Assembly: GCA_965226965.1 (NCBI GenBank)
Contig: OZ245715.1
Coordinates: 2,666,001 to 2,730,000 of the forward strand
DNA from: Endoryza foliicola
Lineage (GTDB): Bacteria; Bacteroidota; Bacteroidia; Chitinophagales; Chitinophagaceae
Reading direction: 5' to 3'
DNA: 64,000 nucleotides
Below, one piece after another: positions 19,818-26,682 of the stretch (the stretch's first letter is position 1; each line of letters starts with the position of its first letter). The notes beneath the pieces were generated by a model, which ran no database searches, had not been told where the DNA came from, and worked only from the letters and a program-made list of their open reading frames with translations. The translations under genes and the position numbers were made by a program.

Positions 19818-20243
19818 TTATTTATGTTCATGAGTAATTACCAATACCGGTATATTACTGTGGCGAATTACATGCTCTGCCACACTGCTCATTAAAAGAT
19901 GTGCAATGCCTGTTCGGCCATGTGTGCCTATCACAATGTAATCTGCTTTCCATTCATTGGCTGTTTCTACAATTTTGGCAGCAGGTCGTCCGTCTTCAAT
20001 AAATGTCCAGCTTTGCCGTATATTGAATTCTGATTTGAGCTTGTTAAACAAGTCCAAAGCTTCTTTATGCAAATCCTGGATATAGTTTTGCGTTGTATAT
20101 CCACCTTCGCCAATAAATCCTGTGGCATCTGCTACATATACAAGCCCTATTTCACCGTTAATTGCTTTTGCAAGGTCAATGCCATGTTTTACCACCATTT
20201 CTGTTAATGGCCCCCCTTCTGCTGCTATTAGTATCTTTTTCAT
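19818..20243 (-). CDS. Universal stress protein (UspA family)
   Basis: 141 residues from ATG 20241-20243. The longer open frame adds 28 unrelated residues overlapping the channel gene and is not used. The single Usp domain begins MKKILIAAEGGPLTEMV and ends with the ATP-binding motif GTHGRTGIAHLLMSSVAEHVIRHSNIPVLVI (G-x2-G-x9-G pattern). It is usually a cytosolic nucleotide-binding stress protein. It lies in the middle of the cation/energy-stress operon. Confidence 0.88.
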   Translation of the reverse strand: MKKILIAAEGGPLTEMVVKHGIDLAKAINGEIGLVYVADATGFIGEGGYTTQNYIQDLHKEALDLFNKLKSEFNIRQSWTFIEDGRPAAKIVETANEWKADYIVIGTHGRTGIAHLLMSSVAEHVIRHSNIPVLVITHEHK

Positions 20244-20271
20244 TTTATAAAGTTTAGGTATGAAGAATGAA

Positions 20272-20805
20272 CTACGTTTTATTAACTGCTTTTGAAAATG
20301 AACTGCGGATATGGGAAATATTTGCAATTACTAAAATGGTAAAGAAAAAGGCAATCATAAGTTCCATTGAAACAAACACCTGGGCATTGGTACTATTGGG
20401 TTTTATATCTCCAAAACCGGCTGTAGTAAAAACCGAAATGCTGTAATAGATAAAGCTGATAAATTCCGTAACAATATTACTTTTTGGAATAGTACCTGCA
20501 AATGAATCGGCGCTTATCCTGAATAAACAGTAGTAATCTATGGCAAACGACATGATTACTAAAAGAATGCTTACAACTGCAAAAGATATGAACTCATGAA
20601 AATAAAACTCTTTATGGGCAGTTTCTTTGATAGTTTGAAATACAAAGAAGATGAAATAGGCGGCTTTTGCAATACTAAGGGCAAAAAGCAGCACTTCGTT
20701 GATAACAGGATCTGCCAGTCCATAATAATCCAATAAAAAAATCAGCAAGCCTAAAAGGATGACTGTAAAATATTTATAAGTTGATTTTATATGAGTCATT
20801 TTCAA
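20272..20805 (-). CDS. Two-pore-helix-type potassium channel protein
   Basis: 177 residues. Four hydrophobic segments (LLGLLIFLLDYYGL, ALSIAKAAYFIFFVF, FAVVSILLVIMSFAIDYY and a final FFFTILVIANI). The last two flank a pore loop with the K+ selectivity filter variant TTAGFGD (canonical TVGYGD). This is an Ion_trans_2-type pore without an RCK domain, so gating is not evident. It starts 22 nt after the PAP2 gene and leads into the universal stress gene. Confidence 0.8.
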   Translation of the reverse strand: MKMTHIKSTYKYFTVILLGLLIFLLDYYGLADPVINEVLLFALSIAKAAYFIFFVFQTIKETAHKEFYFHEFISFAVVSILLVIMSFAIDYYCLFRISADSFAGTIPKSNIVTEFISFIYYSISVFTTAGFGDIKPNSTNAQVFVSMELMIAFFFTILVIANISHIRSSFSKAVNKT

Positions 20806-20827
20806 TGCTGCATTGTGTAAAATAAAA

Positions 20828-21634
20828 TTAAAACCTGCGAACCATACCTATTCCAAAACTTCCATTTTGATAAGAAGGCATTATCATAGTGTTCATTGGT
20901 TTATCTTTAAAAAGCTTATGCTGAATTTTTGGATACAGCCAATAAGCCAGTTTTGTTGAAATAATACCAACCCCTGCACCCGCCACCACATCACTCAGCC
21001 AGTGCTTATTGTTATACATCCTTAAGTAGCCAGTGGTGGCTGCCATTGCATAACCTGCTACGCCGTACCAGGGAGAGACATCTTTGTATTCCTGTCGCAA
21101 AAATTCGGCATTGGCAAAGGCTTCTGCGGTATGGCCGGAAGGAAAAGAATTGTACTTTGAACCATCAGGCCGCAACTGATGCGATATTGATTTCATTGAA
21201 TAGACCGAAGCATTCGTAATGATGTTTGACATTAAAAAAAGCATTGTCCTGTCTCTCAGATTATGTTTTGCCTTGATGCCAAAGGCATCTAATCCAAAAA
21301 CCATAGCTGCCGGGGCAAATTGCAGATAATTGTCTATGTGAATTTGCTTGTGAGGATGCTCTGCATATACCTCGTCTTTAAATTCTCCGTTTAACTTTTG
21401 CAGCCCGTCATTCTCAATGGCTGTGATACTGTATGCTACCATTAAGCCGGGTATGATGTAAGACTTTGCATTGAATGACTTTTTGTGAGGTGGCACCCGC
21501 CAGGCAAGATTTTGCCGTGTTGAATCCTTTACAAAAAGATTACTTGCAGTAGAATCTGTAACCTGTGCATTGGCACTTGCTGCCAATACAAATAATGACA
21601 TTACAAAAACAGTGGTTGATTTAGAGTGTTGCAT
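20828..21634 (-). CDS. PAP2-family phosphatase, periplasmic face
   Basis: 268 residues from ATG 21632-21634, which gives the signal peptide STTVFVMSLFVLAASANAQ; the upstream open frame covers promoter DNA. PAP2 motifs: KSISHQLRP, FPSGHTAEAF and LRMYNNKHWLSDV, with catalytic His in the second and third motifs and Ser replaced by Leu before Arg in the third. It is closely related to the product of 24941-25753 along its length. PAP2 enzymes dephosphorylate undecaprenyl-PP, lipid A or lipid phosphates. It is the first gene of the unit running to MgtA. Confidence 0.86.
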   Translation of the reverse strand: MQHSKSTTVFVMSLFVLAASANAQVTDSTASNLFVKDSTRQNLAWRVPPHKKSFNAKSYIIPGLMVAYSITAIENDGLQKLNGEFKDEVYAEHPHKQIHIDNYLQFAPAAMVFGLDAFGIKAKHNLRDRTMLFLMSNIITNASVYSMKSISHQLRPDGSKYNSFPSGHTAEAFANAEFLRQEYKDVSPWYGVAGYAMAATTGYLRMYNNKHWLSDVVAGAGVGIISTKLAYWLYPKIQHKLFKDKPMNTMIMPSYQNGSFGIGMVRRF

Positions 21635-21650
21635 GATGGTTGAATTAATG

Positions 21651-21685
21651 TAAACGTAAAATTGAATACTGTACAAAAACTGAAT
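21651..21685 (-). promoter_or_regulatory. Direct-repeat box upstream of the PAP2-to-MgtA unit
   Basis: Gene orientation ATTCAG-TTTTTG-TACAG, with half-sites at 21684-21680 and 21673-21669, 11 bp apart. The -7 element TACGTTTA (21658-21651) is 10 bp downstream and fits TAnnTTTG except at its last base. It is 35 nt from the ATG. Confidence 0.75.
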
Positions 21686-21706
21686 AAAAAGTAAGCAGGT
21701 AAACAA

Positions 21707-21732
21707 AAAGGGATGTATTGCTACACCCCTTT
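21707..21732 (-). terminator. Rho-independent terminator after the first PepSY-like gene of the pair
   Basis: The stem AAAGGGATGTA/TACACCCCTTT (one mismatch) closes a TTGC loop. On the minus strand it is followed by TTTTTGTTT. It ends the PepSY-like transcript from 22223 before the PAP2 promoter. Confidence 0.72.
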
Positions 21733-21779
21733 GCCATTGACCCTTAACCATAGTATATGAAAAACCTAACCATGAAAAA

Positions 21780-22223
21780 TCAGTCTTTTACTTCTTTTAA
21801 GAATTTACCGGCGGCATCAAAAATCACATCTTTGCCTTTTACTTCGGCTTCGTAATTCACCTCGCCATTGGCCTTAGTGATTTTTGCGGCCTCAGTTATT
21901 TTACCCATTTTATGCTGGGTTACATAGCTGGTGGCTGCTGCTGGCAATTGCGAAACAGGTATTTCCATTTCTGTTTCGTCCACTGTGCCGTTTACATTGT
22001 ACAGCACACTCATTTCATGCCCGTTGTGCTTAAAGCCGGCTTCGTATTTGCCGTCTTCGTTATCCCATTTGGCTTTTGTACCGGGATATTGTTTTTCAAA
22101 GGCCTGCTTTACAGCGGCAGGAACATTTGCATGTTCTTTCTTTTCATTTTTTTCATGATTTTGTGCAAAAGTGGCTGTTGTAATTGAGGCTGCTGCAACC
22201 ATCAGCATTAAATACTTTTTCAT
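21780..22223 (-). CDS. PepSY-like periplasmic protein
   Basis: 147 residues. Signal peptide MLMVAAASITTATFAQ, then a Lys/Glu/His linker and one double PepSY_like unit: VPAAVKQAFEKQYPGTKAKW, a beta-meander, then ITEAAKITKANGEVNYEAEV. It is closely related to the neighbouring 22332-22754 product. The function of this family is unknown. It is transcribed alone, with a direct-repeat box upstream and a terminator downstream. Confidence 0.82.
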   Translation of the reverse strand: MKKYLMLMVAAASITTATFAQNHEKNEKKEHANVPAAVKQAFEKQYPGTKAKWDNEDGKYEAGFKHNGHEMSVLYNVNGTVDETEMEIPVSQLPAAATSYVTQHKMGKITEAAKITKANGEVNYEAEVKGKDVIFDAAGKFLKEVKD

Positions 22224-22255
22224 TTTGTTTGTTTTTTAATTTTAAAATATAATTG

Positions 22256-22290
22256 TAAAGCTTTAATTCAATTCTGAAGAAAGACTGTAG
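22256..22290 (-). promoter_or_regulatory. Direct-repeat box upstream of the 147-residue PepSY-like gene
   Basis: Gene orientation CTACAG-TCTTTC-TTCAG, with half-sites at 22289-22285 and 22278-22274, 11 bp apart. This is the only member whose distal half-site is TACAG rather than ATTCAG. AAGCTTTA (22263-22256) is the -7-like element, 10 bp downstream. A third CTGTA half-site on the opposite strand sits just upstream (about 22298-22302). The box is 51 nt from the ATG. Confidence 0.62.
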
Positions 22291-22331
22291 TTTTTTTACA
22301 GCGTAAGGATTTTAACGTTTCCTCAAAACAG

Positions 22332-22754
22332 TTAACTAACTTTTATAAAATCCCCTTCTTTGGTAAACAGGATTTGCTTACCCCCGATTGCGACTTTGTA
22401 CTGTACCTCACCAGAAGCTTTTGTAACTTTTGCTGCTTCTGTAATCTTTATATTTTTATAATTTTCTTCTGTGTAGCTTTTAATGCTTACTGGCAAGGAA
22501 TTGACCGGGATGACAGTTTCTCTTTCTGTCCATTTTCCATTATTTGCAAATGATACAGTTCCTTTATAATTGCCGTCGGAGAAGCTGGCTTTGTACAACG
22601 TACTTTCTTTATTCCATGATGCCTCTTTAATGCCAGGATACATTTTTGCAAAAGCATTTTTTATAATTACAGGAACTTCTGAATCGCTTAATTTTTGTGC
22701 CTTTACCGCAACTAAACTAAAATACAAAAGGCTAACCGTTAATAATTGTTTCAT
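22332..22754 (-). CDS. PepSY-like periplasmic protein, paralogue of its neighbour
   Basis: 140 residues with the signal peptide LLTVSLLYFSLVAVKAQ. The mature part follows its neighbour's pattern: VPVIIKNAFAKMYPGIKEASW, VIPVNSLPVSIKSYTEENY, then ITEAAKVTKASGEVQYKVAI. The pair looks like a local duplication. It carries its own direct-repeat box, so the two copies appear to be co-regulated but independently transcribed. Confidence 0.82.
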   Translation of the reverse strand: MKQLLTVSLLYFSLVAVKAQKLSDSEVPVIIKNAFAKMYPGIKEASWNKESTLYKASFSDGNYKGTVSFANNGKWTERETVIPVNSLPVSIKSYTEENYKNIKITEAAKVTKASGEVQYKVAIGGKQILFTKEGDFIKVS

Positions 22755-22779
22755 ACACTTGTGATTTAATCTGATAGAA

Positions 22780-22814
22780 TAAAACTATAACTGCATACTG
22801 TACAAATACTGAAT
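22780..22814 (-). promoter_or_regulatory. Direct-repeat box upstream of the 140-residue PepSY-like gene
   Basis: Gene orientation ATTCAG-TATTTG-TACAG, with half-sites at 22813-22809 and 22802-22798, 11 bp apart. TAGTTTTA (22787-22780) follows 10 bp downstream. It is 44 nt from the ATG and is one of the cleanest copies. Confidence 0.75.
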
Positions 22815-22863
22815 TTTAAAAGTGTTGTTGTTAAATAAAAAAGAAAGCATTTGATTTTATATT

Positions 22864-24006
22864 TTACAACTGGTCTATTAACTGAATCATAATTTCCTTC
22901 CAGTAGTTTGGGTTATAGTTAATATCTGCATTTCCAAAACGAACAATAATGATGTGCTTTTTTGGATAGATGTACAATAACTGCCCATACAAACCAATTG
23001 GGAAAAAACTGTTGTAGGCAGCAGGGCCAATACCCATATTATAACCATAAGAAATCTTGCCGCCATTTTCTACCGTGCGGTTTATACTTTCTTCTACCCA
23101 ATGCCGGGGTATTATTTGTTTTCCGTTCCAGTTGCCTTTATTCAGTAGTAGCCTTGCAAATTTTGCAAAGTCAAGTGTACGGGCATTCAGGCAACAAAAT
23201 GCTTTTTCAATTGCTGCACTGTCCTTTCTGTCTGTGCTCCATAATGCCTGTGCTTCAGTACCAATCTGCCCCCATATTTTTTGCTGCAGGTAATTGCTGA
23301 CGGATGCACCTGTCGTTCTTTCAATTATTAAAGCCAGCAGTGATGGATTTTCACTTTGATAATCGAAATGCAACCCCGGCGGCTCCCGGATGGCGGATGC
23401 TAAAATATTTTTTCTGAGTGTTGTGCCGTAATAAAATTGAGGCTGGTCCGACTCGGGGTTAAACATATTTTCTGTAAATTTTAAACCCGATGTATGGCGC
23501 AGCAAATCCTTAATGGTTATTAAATTATAACCTGGTTTATCCTTCCATTCCGTTATATAATCTGTTATGGGGTCATTTACACTTTTTATATACCCTTCGT
23601 CAATGGCAATACCAATGAGCATGGTTATATAAGATTTGGCAATTGAAAAACTGGTAACATTTTTTGTGGCAGAATAATTATCTGCATAGTATTCGTACAG
23701 CAAACTGTCGTTTCTTATTATGGCAAACGAAATTGTCTTATGCAGCCTTACAAATTCATTTAGTGCTACACTTGTGGAGTTGAGAGATTTATTCTCTACC
23801 CTGATTTGTTTAATTATATCAGGCATTTCAACTACTCTTTTAAAATTGAAAATTGCTGAATCCGGCGCCTGTAAAACTGTGCGGTAGGGAAAACGTTTTG
23901 CATCTTTTTCGTCGGGCAAATTATAATAAACCGGCGTAAGTATTTTACAGGAAAACAGTATCACAGATACAAAGTGTATTACTAAGATTGAAAAGAATGT
24001 TTTCAT
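22864..24006 (-). CDS. Serine hydrolase, class C beta-lactamase fold, lipoprotein
   Basis: 380 residues from ATG 24004-24006, chosen because it gives a lipoprotein signal (FSILVIHFVSVILFSCK); the open frame upstream lies inside the PAP2 gene. The catalytic SxxK motif is in SFSIAKSYITMLIGIAIDEG, and a Tyr motif is in FDYQSENPSLLALI. It belongs to the large family that includes penicillin-binding-like esterases and peptidases; true beta-lactamase activity cannot be inferred. The start codon is 1 nt past the stop of the upstream PAP2 gene, so translation is probably coupled. Confidence 0.82.
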   Translation of the reverse strand: MKTFFSILVIHFVSVILFSCKILTPVYYNLPDEKDAKRFPYRTVLQAPDSAIFNFKRVVEMPDIIKQIRVENKSLNSTSVALNEFVRLHKTISFAIIRNDSLLYEYYADNYSATKNVTSFSIAKSYITMLIGIAIDEGYIKSVNDPITDYITEWKDKPGYNLITIKDLLRHTSGLKFTENMFNPESDQPQFYYGTTLRKNILASAIREPPGLHFDYQSENPSLLALIIERTTGASVSNYLQQKIWGQIGTEAQALWSTDRKDSAAIEKAFCCLNARTLDFAKFARLLLNKGNWNGKQIIPRHWVEESINRTVENGGKISYGYNMGIGPAAYNSFFPIGLYGQLLYIYPKKHIIIVRFGNADINYNPNYWKEIMIQLIDQL

Positions 24007-24007
24007 T

Positions 24008-24919
24008 TTACAGTATAATCGCCTGGGCGAATTGTTTGTTTTTAACTTTGTGCCTCCAGGTAGTAATTTTTCCCGATAAATAACCAACAGCAATCGCCAA
24101 TGGATAATCACCAGCCCAATGCACTTCCGTATTCATCATCGCCCATGCCGATAACCCTATTAATGTATAGCCAACAGGTTTTATCCATTTCTTTTCGGGA
24201 TAATTGTATGATAAAACTGTAACTGTAGCCATCATGGTAGAAAGATGGCCTGATGGGAATGCATCATAAGCACTGGTGTTTCTTTGATAGTCAGCAAAAG
24301 CTGGAAACGGTGTCCACCTTCCTCCACTTTGGGTAGCCAGAAAAGGGCTTTCTCTGCCAGTTATCCGCTTTATGATTTGCGTTGTTACTCCCATAGTAAC
24401 AAATGTTTCTGCCAAATCATTTGCTGTGCTGATTGCCCTCCGGTCTTTTTTTATTTTGCCATAAATCCATAACCCTCCTGCAAGCATCATACTTGTACCA
24501 CCTTCCCCAATCTGATACAATGCTGTATTCAGGTTTTTGGGTACTTTAATAATTTTTGTTGTTCCGAATTTTAAAAGGATGTTGTAATCAGTTTGTGGGT
24601 TCAAACCAATATCGTCACTTGTGTTCCTTGCCCAACTAATAATTTGCTGGTCTTTTATTATTAGAAAAGCCGTGCTGGCAGCAACTGCGGTAAGGCCAAC
24701 CCAATTTCTTTTTTGAACCGGCGACTTCGCTATATACCATAAATCAGCAGGAACCTTTGCAAGATTCTTAAACAAATTTGGTTTTACAAAAGTTAGTGTA
24801 TCAGATTTATATAAATACTGAACGGTATCATTAATTTGATTTCGCTGAATACGGCTCTGTGAAAATGAAGATGTACTGCATACTAACAGGAATATAAAAA
24901 AAATAGCCGCTTGCTTCAT
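24008..24919 (-). CDS. PAP2-superfamily protein with altered motifs
   Basis: 303 residues, signal peptide AAIFFIFLLVCSTSSFSQ, with several hydrophobic segments. The PAP2 core is recognisable: KRITGRESPF, then AFPSGHLSTMMATV, then MNTEVHWAGDYPLA. Two conserved arginines are changed: RP of motif 1 reads SP, and SR of motif 3 is replaced by Met. The histidines are kept. Activity may be reduced or specificity altered. It lies 21 nt after another PAP2 gene and immediately before the serine hydrolase. Confidence 0.8.
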   Translation of the reverse strand: MKQAAIFFIFLLVCSTSSFSQSRIQRNQINDTVQYLYKSDTLTFVKPNLFKNLAKVPADLWYIAKSPVQKRNWVGLTAVAASTAFLIIKDQQIISWARNTSDDIGLNPQTDYNILLKFGTTKIIKVPKNLNTALYQIGEGGTSMMLAGGLWIYGKIKKDRRAISTANDLAETFVTMGVTTQIIKRITGRESPFLATQSGGRWTPFPAFADYQRNTSAYDAFPSGHLSTMMATVTVLSYNYPEKKWIKPVGYTLIGLSAWAMMNTEVHWAGDYPLAIAVGYLSGKITTWRHKVKNKQFAQAIIL

Positions 24920-24940
24920 TACTCTAAAAAGGGGTTATAA

Positions 24941-25753
24941 TTATTTTCCTGCAAAGGAGTGAACAAGTGTTAAGCCCATTGTTTTATTCTGGTAAAAAGG
25001 CATTACCATTGTATTCATAGGTTTGTCTTTAAAAAACTTTCGCTTAATGGTTGGATAAATCCAGTAAGCCAGTTTGGTAGAGATGATGCCAATACCTGCA
25101 CCGGGTGCCAAATCCCGGAACCAATGCTTGTTGTTATACATTCGCAGGTAGGCAGTAGTAGTTGCCATAGCATAGCCTGCAATGCCATACCACGGTGATA
25201 CATCTTTATACTCCTGGTGCAGGAACTCTGCGGCTACAAACGCCGTAGCAGTGTGACCTGATGGAAACGCATTGGTTCCAAAGCCATCTGGCCGCTGTAC
25301 CCTTGTAATTGCTTTTAATGATTGAACTGTTATACCCATCATGGCATTGGATAAAAGATATATCATCGTTCTGTCCCTGAAATTATTCTTTCCCTTAATG
25401 CCCATCGCATTCAAGCCATATACAGCCACTGCCGGTGCATATTGCAGGTAATTATCTACTGTAATGGGTTTATGCGGACGTTCTGTCCATATTTCTTCTT
25501 TGATACTGTTGTCTAAATTCTTTAAACCATCATTTTCCAGTGCAATAAATCCATAAGTAATCATTCCGGCAGGTATCAGTAATGACTTAATGCGCCTGCG
25601 TTTTTCATTTATTTCTTCAATACTTGTTTTCAGTGATTCAAACGGTTTTTCTGCAACGGCAGCGCTTTGTACCCTGATGCTGTCGGTAACCTGAGCCTTT
25701 ACCGATACAGAAATAATGAGATAACAACATACTATTGTAAATAACTTTTGCAT
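24941..25753 (-). CDS. PAP2-family phosphatase, paralogue of the 20828-21634 product
   Basis: 270 residues with a signal peptide (FTIVCCYLIISVSVKAQ). PAP2 motifs KAITRVQRP, FPSGHTATAF and LRMYNNKHWFRDL are complete apart from Leu instead of Ser in the third. Long shared stretches with the earlier PAP2 protein (HQEYKDVSPWYG and KPMNTM, for instance) mark a recent paralogue. It follows DUF4249 by 13 nt in an operon led by a TonB receptor. Lipid A or undecaprenyl phosphate dephosphorylation is the likely chemistry. Confidence 0.86.
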   Translation of the reverse strand: MQKLFTIVCCYLIISVSVKAQVTDSIRVQSAAVAEKPFESLKTSIEEINEKRRRIKSLLIPAGMITYGFIALENDGLKNLDNSIKEEIWTERPHKPITVDNYLQYAPAVAVYGLNAMGIKGKNNFRDRTMIYLLSNAMMGITVQSLKAITRVQRPDGFGTNAFPSGHTATAFVAAEFLHQEYKDVSPWYGIAGYAMATTTAYLRMYNNKHWFRDLAPGAGIGIISTKLAYWIYPTIKRKFFKDKPMNTMVMPFYQNKTMGLTLVHSFAGK

Positions 25754-25766
25754 AATTAGTGTTTTA

Positions 25767-26672
25767 CTATTCAGGATATATATACACCACAGGATTACTT
25801 TTTACCATTGCCGAGAAATAACCAATTGCCTTACTCCCGAATTGTCCGTCTCTTAAAAACACCGGCTCTACAAATGGATTAAACTGAGCCAGCTTCTGTT
25901 TATCCAACTGGTCGAAGAAGTCAAAGGCATTTTTATCAATGGTTTGGATATACACTAAACCTTTTGTGCCCGGCTTGTGAGAGTAAGCTGGCTCAATTAC
26001 TATTTTAAACTGCTGCCCGTTTTGGCCTGCATCATTGTACACTGAACGGCCCAATTCATGCACTTTTATACTGTCACGGCCCAGGCAAACACTGGCAATT
26101 TTCTGGCTTGCCAGTTGGGTGCTTGTATCAACATACCGTTCCATTTCATACCTGTAATAATCGGTTTGCGAAGGAATATCTTTAAAATAAACAATCACCC
26201 CTTCATGCTCGCCATACAAATCTTTAAACACTGGTGTAAATGAGGTACTGTCTATCGTGGCCTTTGAAAGATTTGCTGTAGAAGTAGTGGCAGTGTATGT
26301 ATCTGTTCCACTGCTGATAGTTAATGTATAAGTTTTATTCAGTTGAGCAGGTGTATTGCCTTTATAGTAGTAATTGTATTGACAGTATAATTTATCGTAA
26401 CTGCTGTCAAGTTTCAGCAAATCAGTGTATGCGCCATCACTGATTTTTACAATTGCATTACGAACTACTAAATCAGCAAAGCTTACTTTCTTATCAAAGT
26501 AGGGAACAGTACGGTTAAAGTAAACGATGGGAATACTGTCGGGCTCCAGCATACTTTGAATACTTACTTTACCTGCGTATGGTGGCGGGGTGATGGTTAT
26601 TGTTTTTTCGCAGGATAAAAAAAGAACAGTTGCTGCTGAAACAAGTATAGTATAACTGAGTATTTTTTTCAT
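25767..26672 (-). CDS. DUF4249 lipoprotein
   Basis: 301 residues with the lipobox LVSAATVLFLSCEK. The mature part starts with GKVSIQSMLEPDSIPIVYFNRTVPYF and is beta-rich, as in DUF4249. This family is nearly always encoded next to a TonB-dependent receptor in Bacteroidota and is thought to be its surface partner, in the way SusD serves SusC. Here the receptor gene is 10 nt upstream. The ligand is unknown. Confidence 0.83.
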   Translation of the reverse strand: MKKILSYTILVSAATVLFLSCEKTITITPPPYAGKVSIQSMLEPDSIPIVYFNRTVPYFDKKVSFADLVVRNAIVKISDGAYTDLLKLDSSYDKLYCQYNYYYKGNTPAQLNKTYTLTISSGTDTYTATTSTANLSKATIDSTSFTPVFKDLYGEHEGVIVYFKDIPSQTDYYRYEMERYVDTSTQLASQKIASVCLGRDSIKVHELGRSVYNDAGQNGQQFKIVIEPAYSHKPGTKGLVYIQTIDKNAFDFFDQLDKQKLAQFNPFVEPVFLRDGQFGSKAIGYFSAMVKSNPVVYIYPE

Positions 26673-26682
26673 GTTGCCGGGA

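Noticed and set aside
22866..24111. Serine hydrolase as a genuine beta-lactamase resistance gene
   Set aside because: Only the SxxK and Tyr motifs of the broad family are visible, and the operon context points to envelope processing.
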